Source: Lanius collurio (lineage: Eukaryota > Chordata > Aves > Passeriformes > Laniidae). From it: a stretch of 64,000 bases of DNA. The DNA lies in assembly GCA_020086605.1 (NCBI GenBank), contig JACBWW010000004.1, positions 7,607,456 to 7,671,455 on the forward strand. The letters run 5' to 3'. The position numbers were made by a program, and so were the translations under genes. Numbering within the stretch: the first letter of the stretch is position 1; each line of letters opens with the position of its first letter. This document shows, in pieces, positions 35,123 to 47,745 of the stretch. The notes under the pieces were generated by a model. The model did no database searches. It had not been told where the DNA came from and saw nothing but the letters and a program-made list of their open reading frames with translations.

Positions 35123-38100
35123 CAGAGCCATAATTTGTTGATGAAAGGATCTCTTAATGTGGAAAGTCTGAGTAACTGACCTCTGAGTCCTGTTAATTAA
35201 AGTTTGGTAATCCAGGAGGGAGGAGAACCTGGAAAATCACACTTTGTCCTACGTAAATGTTGGTTACAGGAGGCCACTGCTGTTACATGCTGGCACTAAG
35301 GGAGACTCCAAACTGAACAGCGGAGTCAGCAGACAGAAATTGGCCTTGCAAATCGGAATTGCCAGTTTTTGTGACAATGAACAAAAATGCAATTTTTTAA
35401 CCAAATGTATGTGTCATAACTTGGTGACCTCAGCGAATATGCTTTAATTAAGTCCTTTTGTTGCTTTTTACCCTTTTCCCGCAAGCAATTCCAAGTTTTT
35501 GAGAACAGCCAAACAAAGTCTGTTGTGATTATTGTGTATCTGTCAGAACTGTGAATGACCCACAACTATAAAAACATAATATACCGGCTCCTGTCTTTGG
35601 CCTTTAGGCAGAATTAGCCATAGCCATTACTGGGGTAATGAGAACTTCTCAGCTCTCAGTGTGATGTGGTGCAGTCATCCCCTTGGGCAAAGCTGCCTGT
35701 GAGCTGCTCAGCTGCTTGGAGCCTACGGCCTTCCCCTGAAATCAGGAGAGCCAAGCTGATGCATATCAGATCCGGATTTGGCCCAAAGACACGTGCTTTT
35801 GTCTTGGGAAAGGGATAGTCTGTAAGTGTATCATTCAAGTTGGAAACCTGACCTAAAGGCATGTAGCAGAGGAGATTGTGGGAGCTGCAGGTGGGATGGA
35901 GATATGGAAGCCCTTCAAACGAGTTTGAAGAAGAAGTTCAGAAAGCCTGGGTGATGTGGAAGATGCAAAATAGGGGATAGGCCAAAAGAAGCAAGGAGAG
36001 AACAAGGAGTGCATGGGAATGAAATCCAGGCCAGGGAAATGATGGGAAGGCAATGAGAAAGAGCAGGGCTTTGTGGGAGGTGAGGGTCAGCAGAATGGTT
36101 AGGGGGGTTTCACTGCTGGGAACCTGAGCAGGAAGTGGGAAAATGGGGGAAGGATTTGGAAATTGGAAGTACCGATTTCATTTGGGATAATAAGGCATGA
36201 TAGCACCAGGAGGTCCCAGCAATGCAGGAACTGATGTGATTGGAGGCACAGGACTGGGACTGGTGAAGTGTGTTCGAGTTTAACCTGCAGAAGCAGAAGG
36301 AGAAAGGAGCTTGACTGAACAGGCAACTATTCTGCTTTTGCAGACCTACGGAGAATTTTCTAAACTCAAAAGAGGATCACAGAGGCCCAGACCAATGAAA
36401 ATAACTAAGTGCATGATCTCATTCCATTATTTTTAACTCTATATACCACTGATAATTAATTTGTCTGTAACCATATTGATTTTCTGTCTCATATTTTATT
36501 GTCAGTGTTTTGTTTGCAATATATAACTGGTAAAGTTACAATTAACCCATATTGTCTTGTCCAAACACATCTGGGCATGTTTAGAAGCACAACAGGATGG
36601 TTTGAACTGCTGCTTGCAATGTACAGTAAAATGCTCATGCCTGTACAAAAAAAAATTATGAGATGGGTGCTTTCATGGATGAAGGTCGAGCTAGGACTGA
36701 GGCCTGTTTAGGGAATATAAGGTAGAGTACATCTCATCATGAAATTATTCCTGTTTCTCTCATATCTAGGACAACAGGTTTGTGCAAAATATTCTTCTGT
36801 AGAGTTTTACCTAACTGATTAGTGTTTCTAAGGGAATGCTTATGCTCAAGACAAATCAGGATACTTTACATTTCTTGAAAGAACTTCCTCTCAGATAACA
36901 TTAAAACATTGATATGCATATGCTAAACATCTAAACACGAGATTCTCTGCTTTATTCTTGATGGCTTGTCATTGTATTTATCATCTTAAATATAAGCTTT
37001 CTTGCTTCTAGAACAATTAACTTTGTCTTGAATCTTCAGGATAACTAATATGTGTATTTACACACACGCACTCTTCATTTTCTTTGACTTATTTTTCAGT
37101 TGCACACTGTGAACCTCAGCCACCAGGTACAGCAGTTCCTTTGGGCAATTTGCAACAGAATCACTGAAATGCCAAACCTAAACAAGCAGCAGTGCCCTCC
37201 TGTGTACCTTGGCTTCTGCACTGTCAGTTCTGCATGTCAGATGGCTTTGCTTTGCCATCAAAATTCACAGGGTTGTCTGGAGACAGTCTAAGAGAAGCCC
37301 CTCCCAACCATGGTGAGAGTACTCACAAACCCCTTGTCCTCTCAGATGCTCAGTCTCCTGCAACTGAGATACCCAGACCCTCCAAAATGTTTAATCCACC
37401 TGCAATTTCCCTGGCTGCCCAAAACTGTCCTTCCCAGCTGCCAAGAGTTCTCACTACATCCTGGACAAGCTGACTAAACATCCTCCTTCCTCTCATGATA
37501 CATGCCAGCAATCATGGCCATGCAGTGTTGTCACATCTTGCAACTGTTTCTCCTGAATTTTACAAAACATTATGGTCAGTAAGTCCTTAAATTCATTCTG
37601 ATTTGTATGTAAGTCTGTGGTTAGTGTTGGTGTGATTTGTGCTCATGCAGGCATGAGGAAGCTGGCATAAGAGTCTGGACACCTGGGCAGATGAATAGGC
37701 TCCTAGCTCTGAATCCCCAGGCTATGAACACACAGGAGGTTGGTCTTAGTCACCAGAGCTCTCTCCTGAAGTTTAATAGTGTGAACACTTGTTGCAGAAG
37801 TTGTTTTGTGTGCTAAATAAAAGCTACAGTACTTTTTGTTGTCATGGTTCACAATGTGAGGATCATTAGACTTAGGAATTTCTGATCAGAAATGGGACCA
37901 AGCCACACCTCCTCTCTTGATTTCTCTAGGGAACACCTGGGATTTATTCACGGAAGTTTCTAGAAAGATACATAAATGGCATTCTGGTGGTGTACACTGA
38001 TAGTTTTGCTCCTCTGGCTCAAGAGAGCACTCCTCCTTTTGGATAAAACTTGTCTAGGAGGGAAACAAAGCCTTAGGGTAGCTCTCCATCAGCTAAAACA

Positions 38101-41100
38101 AAAGGCTAAGAAGCTAAGGATTATCACAAGCCTCACAGTCTTCCACTCCAAATGTGAGGCATGCTTTGTGACCTTGCTTTATCCACTGTGCAGAAACATG
38201 TGCAGACAAAACCAGAAAAAATCCCAACAAACCCTAGGAAAACAAGAGGCCTGGCACCACATCCTCCTCCTCCATGGGGAGATGATGAGAGAACAAAGAA
38301 CATGTGATGGATGTGAGACACATCACATATTCTGATGTCCTCAGATACTCAGTTGAGCAAGTATCTAAGTTTCAACAGGACAGAAAGACACCTGAATTTC
38401 TGCAGCAGATTTCAATAGAAAGTGAAGATGTTGTGGTGAGTGTTTCAGTGCCATGGTGCTCTTCTCACAGTGAATGTTCATGGATTTTGTCGAATTTAGT
38501 AGTTAGTATAGACATATTTTCTTCTGGATATTTCATGGCATTCCTGACTTTATTAAAATCATGTGTTGTACTGCTGTCTTTTTTTTTTTTTTTTTTCTAT
38601 TTTATTCTTCCTTGTATGTAGAATGTCCTAGTTTGACTGCTGGTCCGGTGGCTATTTTCCAGGAAAACTGTTTTGTAACAGCTGGCACACGTTTCTCGAC
38701 TTTAGCTCATAGACTATCAGAGTTGAAAGTCTGCCTGTAATCATGTAATGGAGACAGGACATGTTTTTAACTTACATAGTGAGGCTGAAGCTATGACAGC
38801 AAATTTCACTTTTCTTGCAGAGGAAGCTATAGGTAGGGAGAGGCAAAAAAAAATAATTGTGACCAAATGAAGAAATTCTTCATTTCTGCTCCCAGACTGA
38901 GTAACTGGAAGTCTGTAGGCACATATTGTTGGTACCTGCTGTGATTGCTTGTCTGTGGAGGATAATTTTCATACAGAAGGTTTAATAATAAACAAATCCA
39001 ATACTTCCTGAAATCAAGAGCAGTTTTCAGTGGGGAAAACAAATTTCTTAGTTGCTTTTTGGAAGTGAGGTTTTGAAGAAAGGATTTCTGGGAATTTAAC
39101 TTCAGAAAACCAACAGCCACTCTCTAACAATAGTCTCATGTAAATTACATGTGGAGAACTGAAATGGTAAAGAGTTTTAGGAATTTGCTGCTCATAACCA
39201 TCAAACATATTAATCAATCTTCAGCCATGGTTATATTGCAGAGACAGTTGAATGTGATGCTTTTTACAAGTTCTGATCATAGAATCATAAAATGTGATTT
39301 TTCAGGAAAAGAATAGTTCATTGGACCAGAGATACACATGAGTTATTCAGGGAAAAACAGTTAATGGGTTTCTTTGTCTCTCTGAACATTGTCTCATTTG
39401 GTGGGGATTTGTGTAATGGGAAGCCCTGATGGGGTTATTGGCTATCAGAGCCTGTCTGTCCTCTTCACTTCCTTAGTTGGTCCTTCCCACATGATTTATA
39501 TTATTCTAAAAGGACAAGCCAAAATTTTGGGACACTTGCATCAGCTCCCATACCTGTCTTTCTGAATTTGAGCTGAGGCAAGGCAAATTCTGGCCTCAAA
39601 AGGTTGAGCTGGCTCGTTACCCTCCCATTTCAAGCTGTCTTTGCTGACAGGGGCTGAGAATCCGAGGCTTATCTCACCTGTGGCAATTTGCTGCTCTGCA
39701 GGCACAACATGCATATCCAAATCTGCTTGCCTTGGTTGCTTGTACCAGGGTCCTCAGCCCCTCAGTTTTTTCTCTTGCATTTCATCTTCCCCTGCAGAAG
39801 GCAGCTTTCTGGGTGCCATCTCTTACCAGATACCTGCTGAAATGAGACATGCTGTTCTAGCACAGATCCAGTCTGCCTAGAGTACAGATTCAATCTGGAA
39901 AGCAGGCTCTAAGGCACATAATTAAAAAAGGAAGTTGAAAATTATTTAAACATGAGACTTAGCAAGGGTAAGCTGTAATATGAATATGTGTTTTCACTCA
40001 CTGCAAATATTTAGTGGCTGTAGATACACGGAATGAATCCATTGGCTTGGTTTCCTCTTGTAGGTGGGTGTATTGATATGGCGTGTGCGCTGCACACTCA
40101 TCTGACAAGTAGGAGGACATAACCCTGCTGAGCTGCAAAAAATGGAACATCATAAACAATGGGACAATTGTCTCCCTTCTTGATGTCAGCATATTTGGGT
40201 TCATTATCAGCTGGACTTATGTCAGATTTAATACTTTGTTAGCTGCGGTTGAGTGGAGTGTGTTGGCTGAGGACACTGGCAGATCATTCATTTCTGCCCA
40301 CAGTACAGCATACAGACAGGCTAAGTGATTGTTCCTATGCTCAGCAGAAGCTGGTCATGATGGAAAAGCTAATTCAAAACATTGGAATTTTCTTCAGTAG
40401 AAAATAAGAAATGAAATGTTAAATTTTTTGGTCACAGTGTAAAAAAACCCTGTAGGAAAAACAGCATGCATTGTTCCTGCAGGTAAAAACCCAATAAACA
40501 ACAAAACAAAGGCCCACAGAAGCCAAAGGATCTGCTAGAGACAAATATGAAGTTCCCTTTAAAGAGAAAAAAAGCAGTAAGTCTGCGCAGCACTAACAGG
40601 TAACACAGAAGGTGACAAGTAGCATGTCTCTTCAGAACCTTAGACAATGTCTTCTCTTTTACAGCTGTTGTCATTTCATTTGAAGGACATTAGTAGCTTC
40701 ATCTTTACTGTACTCTTGGGAAGAAAGGAGAAGAGACAGCACCTAGAAATTGTACTTCCCTAAAAGGATGTGATAAGTGTTATCTGGTAAGCTAAAAAAG
40801 GTGAGCTAAAAGTGAACTGATGTCCTTGGTGTTTGATGTTCAAGCACAAAAAGAGAGAGCCAAAGTGGTACATAGCTCTGCTTTTAGTCCTTACTACACA
40901 TATAGTTAGTGTCCTCTGTCATAGGGCACTTCTTGAAAGAAGAGATTTAAAAGATATTATATATATATAAATATAAAAGATACATAAACCTATCACATAA
41001 GCAGCCTATCAAAACACAATATTCCTTCTTGGGAAGCCACCTATCCTAATGTGATTCTCACTGTACTTAAATTAGCAACATTAAATGTGGTTAGCAGAAC

Positions 41101-41224
41101 TTTCTTATACACTTGAAATTCTCCTCAATTATATAACTTCACACTGTTTCACACCAAGTTCTTTCTTTGATAGCTTTTGTGAGCTTCCAGCTTGCTTGGA
41201 GAATTAACGTGTTTTCTTCTGGGT
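35123..41224. other. Gene-free intergenic stretch
   Basis: I see no gene here. The stretch contains a purine-rich segment at about 35.87-36.3 kb, an 18-base T run (38,579-38,596), and two short strings like the CR1 3' tip ('ctcatagactatcagagttg' near 38,705 and 'atcatagaatcataaaatg' near 39,277) that are too short to call. A short TA-rich run lies at about 40,957-40,978. The rest is unique. Confidence 0.65.
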
Positions 41225-42010
41225 TTAAGAGAGTTACTTTCTCATGCCAGTATTGTACAAAGCCTTGCGTTTACCTTGCAGGCATCTTGATGTTGGTGCC
41301 AATGCAATTTATTCTTGTGATGATAAGAGACTGGCTTGTACTTGGTTCTTCTGTTAGCAGGGTGTTTTGAAAGTCTGTTCTGATGTTTACTGGATGTTTT
41401 TCTGCAATGCTGCTTTCCACATCCTGCTGATTGACTCTCAGTACCACCTTCATGTTAATGTCCTGAGTTTGTAATAAGTGTGTGTCTGTGATTTTTGTGA
41501 ATAATATACCCAGCCACTGCTGTGTGACATGATTGAGGCTTTATCTGTTCAACACACGGATCTTCCTCACAAATATATTATTTTTCATGAGGTTGCATTT
41601 GATCCCAACAGGGTCTCCTGATGGTAGTTTTGACATGTTCCTAGTTCATCACCTATTGCATGCTTTGGACTCTGGAAGTCTCAATTTTTGTCTTACCTAT
41701 CCTTTCACTGTTGGTTCTAATAAAGCTCTAACAACACAGAGACTCTTGGCATGCATCTCGGTATCAACCTTGTAAGATCATGTTTGTGAGACATCCTCTG
41801 TTTTGTTTCTTGTAGAACTTTTCTGTAATAGGCTGGAACTATTTTCCTTTCTCTACTTGACCAGCTTTCACATTTCCTGGTAAATTGCTCAAACTCATTG
41901 CTAATAAACTGGTGTCTATTGTCTGAAATTGCACAGTGTGGGATAACATTCGTGATGAAATGCTTTACTGCTTTGTTTGTGATGGTCACTGTGGTAGTGT
42001 CTGACAACTT
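41225..42010 (-). mobile_element. Broken Ty3/gypsy-like retrotransposon fragment (integrase end of pol)
   Basis: Read on the minus strand, pieces in two frames line up in order with the 3' end of a Ty3/gypsy pol. First comes an integrase core piece (41,717-42,007) with LSDTTT, then IPHCAISDN and QFISNEFEQF, the surroundings of the second catalytic Asp. Next comes a linker with VRQKLRLPESKA and LPSGDPVGIK (about 41,590-41,690). Then VLRVNQQDV (about 41,430-41,455), and a C-terminal tail with TRINCIG and KMPAR (about 41,271-41,310).

The frame changes between core and tail, several stops interrupt it, and the block around the catalytic Glu is missing or unreadable. The element is therefore dead. 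No LTRs, gag or reverse transcriptase were found next to it. A retroviral or GIN1-like source is less likely, but a protein search should decide. Confidence 0.65.
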
Positions 42011-45000
42011 GTCTTGATGCCAGGAGGAAGGTTTTATATAAACAGTTTAGCATGACTGTATCCCTTGTTTTGACCAGATCGCTTTTTCTCAAGATGCTTC
42101 TCTCTGCAGTGCCCTGGCCAGACTCCAAGGCAGGGAATAATTTTCTCTCTATAAAAATCCCTCTCAAAGTTGCAAATAGTCATGTCCTAAAGGCTCTTGA
42201 ATTTAACTTGTCAGGTTAAGGAAATGTCAGCTTAAGATAATGAGGAGAAAGTCCAAGATGTTTATTCCCTTTTTTCATTTTTCTAAATTTTGAGGAAATT
42301 GAACTTCAGCTTTTATTAACTGCAGAACATTTTCAAATGGTGAATAAATTTCTCCTTTTTTTTTTACATATCTTCTGTTTTAGGCAGCTGTTGGGGTGTG
42401 TATCTCACAAATCAATCTGCACTTCTATCATAAAAAGATGTTATGCTACTGAACTCTTACATCATTCTGTAAATCATGTTTTTCTATGTATTGAATTATC
42501 AATTTAAAATAATTTTGTTGATTTGTTTAATAGACATTTTGTTCAAATGTTTAATATTTTGAAAAAAGTATTCACCAAAGAAAGAAAATTCTCACTTAAT
42601 TTCCTTTTTTTAATTTCAGTTTTCACTGACTGGAGATTTTCCTTCCATGCAAATCCTTTCAAAATAAGATTTTATAACTTTCTTATTGCATAACTAAAAC
42701 TGCCCAATCAGCTCCAATATTTGAGCAAAATATTTGCAAAATGCCTGAAATGAAGAAGGAAGGTATGATTTATGAGCAAAATTCAGCTTGTATTTAAGTA
42801 AAGGTGTGTGTTTATCAAGTCTGTATGGAATCCCAAGACACTGTAAATAAAAATGCCAAACAAATGCACATTGTCAGTTTCACAAGAATGAAAAGAGTAT
42901 TAGAAAATTTAAGTATGTATTGTACTGCATGGAACAAAACAGTTAAAGGTTGACATGGGTTTTTTTGGAACCAGAAAAATGGAATTAGTGACAAGTCCCT
43001 TTGAGATCCTTTGGGATGGAAGATGGCACATAGTGGCAGGATGCACAGTATTTGCTGTATTATTATAATCTTTCTAATTGTTCAGAGAAATAAAATGTAG
43101 TTTGCTTGCCATCCTGTCCCTCAAATTTCCATCCCCTCTTAGAATATGCATTTGAACAGTATAAAATGATGTTTTGGCAGGCCCTGTTGAAGATAATTAC
43201 ACAGACACTTTATTTAGGTCAAAGCAACTGGGACTACAGTTTCTTCTTCCAAGTTCCTAGAGATTGTTATTTTTGCGGAGGGGTCATCTGCATAGCTTAG
43301 AAATGAAGAGGCCCTTGCATTGTATATGAGGCATAATTTTGTTTTTTTCCCCCGTTTGCCTTTGATCTGCACAGAATGAGGAAAACCTCCTCCAGTTTGA
43401 TTTTAGAATTACACAAATTCCAAGTCTGGAGAATCACAGTGTTCTGGGAAGAAAGGGAGAGCTGGTTAATCCTCTGTAATGCTCTCTGTATGAAAGGAAG
43501 GAAATACCTTAATAGCATGTTACAACAACAAGTGTGCTGCGTGTGTGGGTGCACACGTGTGTGCGAGTGCACAGAAACTCACGGCCGGTGGCTGGAGGTA
43601 GCAGAGAGAGCTCAGCTGATAAATAAAAACCTCATGGGTTATGTTAACCATTGGTACTCCTGTAAAAAAAAACTTTCACAGGCTTTAGTTTGTAATACTC
43701 ATGCAGTACTCAGGTGGTTAGTGCTTTCCTTCTGGGGAAACATTTTGTAAACCATGTGTCATTTCTCTAAACAGAAGAGAACTTAATTTTAGGGTTCTCC
43801 AGATTTACAAGGTAAATTAAAAAATTTTTAAAAGCCAGTCCCAGTCTATGTACTAAAAGTTGAAATTACTGATGCATCCTAAACAGCACATGAGGTTTGT
43901 TTTGAAATAAAATTATCAGTAAGCTATGAACCTTGTGTGATGTGTGAACATAAGAAATACTATGGCAATGCACCTATCATCCAGTTCACGGATGTTCTAG
44001 AACAGATTCATTTGTCTCATCCTTTTTTTCAGGAGAAAGTAAAAACCTAAGAGTGATGTGTTGTCATATATGTTGGTAGTTTCTAAATAATTTAAGGACT
44101 ATGATCTCTTCTTAGTTTTCCATTAGCTGTATATCTTATGTGTTCTATATGAAATTATTAAATAATAGGACATCCTTTAGAACTTGACATTACAGTAGAT
44201 AATTCCCCTATGTTTTTATAGAGGCCCTATATACCAACTATGTCCTTATTCATATCTACAAAAGCACAACCATGTATTTTATGTGCTTATTATTATATCT
44301 GTACTCATAAAAATATAATGTCTTTATATGTTAGTTTAGATTATTGATTTATAAATAAAATAAAGGGTCTGAAAAGCTTTTATTGTCTTGTGAATACAAG
44401 TGGAAAACATTTTTCGTTTTGTGTTTTTTTTTTTTTCAATAACATCACAGAACTCCAAAAATCCTTCTGTAAAACTGCAGCTGTGTGGTGCTCTTTGGCT
44501 GATAGCCTGTGCAGTGGAGGGATGGCATCAGGATCCTGCCGTTACTTACTAAATGATTCTCTCCTTGGCTTAGTAATTGGAGAATATTCTTTATTTTCCT
44601 AAATATTATTTATATAGAATATCATAATTTTGGAAAAAGAAAGAAGAAGCTTTCTTTAATCAGAATCAGGAGAAATTTAGCATATAATTAAGTAAGGATA
44701 TCTGGAGGTGATTTTTTTTAAAAACATATGTGCCCCAGGGATGATGAGTTCCATAATATCTTATTTATTTAGAATTGTTTTCCATTCTTATATTTCCTAC
44801 CTTATGACAGGTGTAGAAGTAGGGGGATTGTCAAAGACCAAAAGGAAAAGAAGAAAAGGAAAAAAAAAGCTTTGCTAAGATGATGGAAGTTTGTACAGTC
44901 CTTTATTTACTCAATCAGAGGACTATATAGCAGTCCTGTGAAGTGGAATCATTTAATTAGGAGATGGTACAAGTATTCAACCCAAGTGCTACAGCTAAAT

Positions 45001-45372
45001 TCTGTAATTGCCACATGGAGCATCAACTGTGTCTTCTTGTATGCTGTCTGCTCCTATAAGATTTCATCAGTATGATCCATTGTGCCATCAATATTGCCTC
45101 CCATTTTCAGTGGGAACTCCAGCAAGACTGTGCGACCTAGTCAGACTCCTGAATAATTTGGAGTTGAGTAGGATAAAATAGGATCAATTATTAAAAATAT
45201 TAAGTGTTATCTACTAAAATGGACTCCTGATAACACTCATTTAGTAGCTTTGATCAAAATATGCCATGATCCAGAGAGACTCTGTTTTTAGATGGCAAAT
45301 GAAATTCAATGGTGGTAACTGCAAAATAGTTACACAGAGGGAAGAATCCCCCCTAAAATCCTTGTCTGCTAA

Positions 45373-45398
45373 TGTCTGTCTGTCTGTCTATCTATCTG

Positions 45399-45473
<75 letters not shown>

Positions 45474-45486
45474 CTATGTATCTATG
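45373..45486 (+). repeat. Compound (TCTG)n(TCTA)n tetranucleotide microsatellite
   Basis: TCTG units lead into a run of TCTA units with a single TCTG interruption, ending 'tctctatgtatctatgg'. The pure TCTA part is about 80 bases. The frames reading LSIYLSIYLS are translation artefacts. Such tracts are usually highly variable in length. Confidence 0.95.
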
Positions 45487-47479
45487 GACAGGATGGTATA
45501 GCTACCCAGAGATGTTTAAATAACTTCAGAGTTGTTCAGAAGGGTCAGTTCAAGAAATGCAAAGAGACGATTAGGAATATTTGGGTAAAGAATAGTGGGA
45601 AAAATAAGAAACATCGTTGTGCTCTTATGCATTTTCAGGGCATATCTGTATGTTAAATACTGGATGCAATTATGGAGAAATGTGACGTGGTTTAGCAGAT
45701 GCAGGAATACCTTCCATACATTATGGACTGGAAAGAGTTGGACTCTTTAGCTAGGAAAGGAACTTCTGAGGTATATAATTAATATTGCAGAGAATGTCAT
45801 TAGGGGAGGATTAGGCTCTGATTTTCACAATTCAGTGAAATTACTAGGTTTAAAACAACAAAGCCTTCCTTTTTCTTGTGCAGTACATAATCAAAATGGA
45901 GAATAGGATATAGTGGAAGTGAAAAGCAAAAATGAGTTAAAAAAAAGAATTAGACATATTCATGAAATTCCAGTGGTGTTTGCTAAACCATATGTTTCAG
46001 AAGTAAACTCTGCTGCTTCATGAGATCTTTAGAACTAATTGAGGGAGGCTTGGCAGGTAAACTGGAGACAAGGCTCAGCCTGGAGCTGCATCTCTGCCTC
46101 TTCCCCAAACATCCATCACTGGACACACGCTGGGCAGATTGCTGTCTGATCCAGGATGGATTTTATGCTCTTTTACCTTCACTCAGAAATCTTGCTTACA
46201 TTTATTTTATATTTTTATTAGCCTTTTTAAACTACTCTGAGACCTTTTGTGTGGTGCTCTTCCCACCCTCTTAGTCCAGTCAAATGAATCTGGGAGACAG
46301 TCCCTGTACTAATGGGATTGAATATAAAAACAAGCTGTGGGAGAGACCACAGGAGTCTGGAGCAATGACTTGCTCTTGCTCTCACAAGCACAGAGAGATA
46401 GTGAGGAACAGTTTTATCTATCTGTGGTGAATTCTTGACCTTGTTAAAATCAATGGCATAACTACCCTTGGCTCCCAAAAAGTTAGCTCTTCACCCTTTG
46501 TAATGAAAATTCTGCAGACATTAGTTGCTGTATTCTGAATTATGATATATATTAGAATAGGCTAGTCTGGGCTAGAAAAGTAATTAAAGAGTGCTCTCTC
46601 CAATTAATGGAAGCCTATTTACCTTACCTTCAGAAACTCTGAACTGCTTCCTTCACTGTGTGTGATACTTATCACAAGCTGCTTTGGTGATTATCCAGTA
46701 AGGGGCTGCAACCCTGAGCTCACAGAGAGCTCTGAGAACCCAGGGGAGGCAGCAGACAGCCCTTAAGAGGCAATGTGCATCTAGCAAACACAGTTTTAAA
46801 ATTAGTTCATCCTTTTTTTTCATGTGTATAAATTCCAGCCCTGCATGTTACTGCTCTAAGTCTCACTCTGTCTAAATTTGCTACCTGCATAAGTTAACTT
46901 CAGCATGGAAAACCCCTGGGGAATATAGCAGTGCCTGTGAAAGGGGGACCTGGATATTCTTGATTACGAGATGTATATCTCAAATAGAGGAGGAATGATT
47001 TTAATCCAGATTATGACATTTGTATTCTTTTCAAGTTAGTCTGCATAAGAGAAAACTTATTAACATCTCAAATCTATGGTAGAAAAATTATTTTCCATAC
47101 TAAGATAAAAATCTTCAAGTTCATTTTAAATGTTACATATTTGTTTTTTTCTCAGTTTGTTTTTTCTTTATGAGATTTCTCTTGTCCCAGTGCATTTCAT
47201 GAATAATAATCTTCAGTCTTCAAAAGAACAATAGCACTTGGATTTTCTTCCACGTTAACTGGACTACATTTTTTGAACACATGCTAGAGATTTAGAGCCA
47301 CATCCTTGTGAAAACTGAATCAAAGGAGCTTTGCTGATTTACACAGTCTGAAGATTTTTCTCTGTGTTCTAGGCTTTGCTGCTAGCCCTAGATTTCATGC
47401 TACAAGAAACCATGAGAGTTTCCATCATCACTGTATAACTGGCTCTGTGCTTCCAAAAGCTGGGAGAAGGAGAAACACA

Positions 47480-47745
47480 AATGATCTGGAAAACATTAGT
47501 ACTAGAAATTTGTTTAAATTTAGTAGTACAAAGTGCAAAGTACTTCCCTTAGGAAACAGTAACAAGAATTTCTGCAAGAAAAAAGGGGACTCATTTAAAA
47601 AGAAGACAAATGCTTGCATCTCAACCATTTCAAACTAATACACAGAGTTGTGCCTAAGACATTGGTAATGATGTGGCTGTAAAAAAGGCAAATGAAATCC
47701 CAGGTAAGACATACCTAGCAGAAATAACAAATTAATAATGATACT
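47480..47745 (+). mobile_element. Degraded LINE fragment (reverse transcriptase, C-terminal part)
   Basis: The frame from 47,447 reads FKFSSTKCKVLPLGNSNK, matching the FN..KCKVLHLG block near the end of the reverse transcriptase in CR1/L2-type LINEs. After a stop and a +1 frame change, DIGNDVAVKKANEIPG (about 47,661-47,703) matches the later VAVKKAN..LG block. Order, spacing and orientation agree with a LINE read on the plus strand. Frames are broken and much is lost. The CR1/L3 or L2 assignment is open. A partial 'ctttgctgatttacac' repeat arm lies just upstream at about 47,330. Confidence 0.5.

Noticed and set aside
34708..35179. Overlapping frames of 121 and 134 codons at the CpG island
   Set aside because: GC-rich DNA has few stops. 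The translations are low-information, share the DNA in two frames and show no domain.
38700..38745. String 'ctcatagactatcagagttg' like a CR1 3' tip, and a similar one at 39,277
   Set aside because: Only about 20 bases match and the expected next CR1 block is absent.
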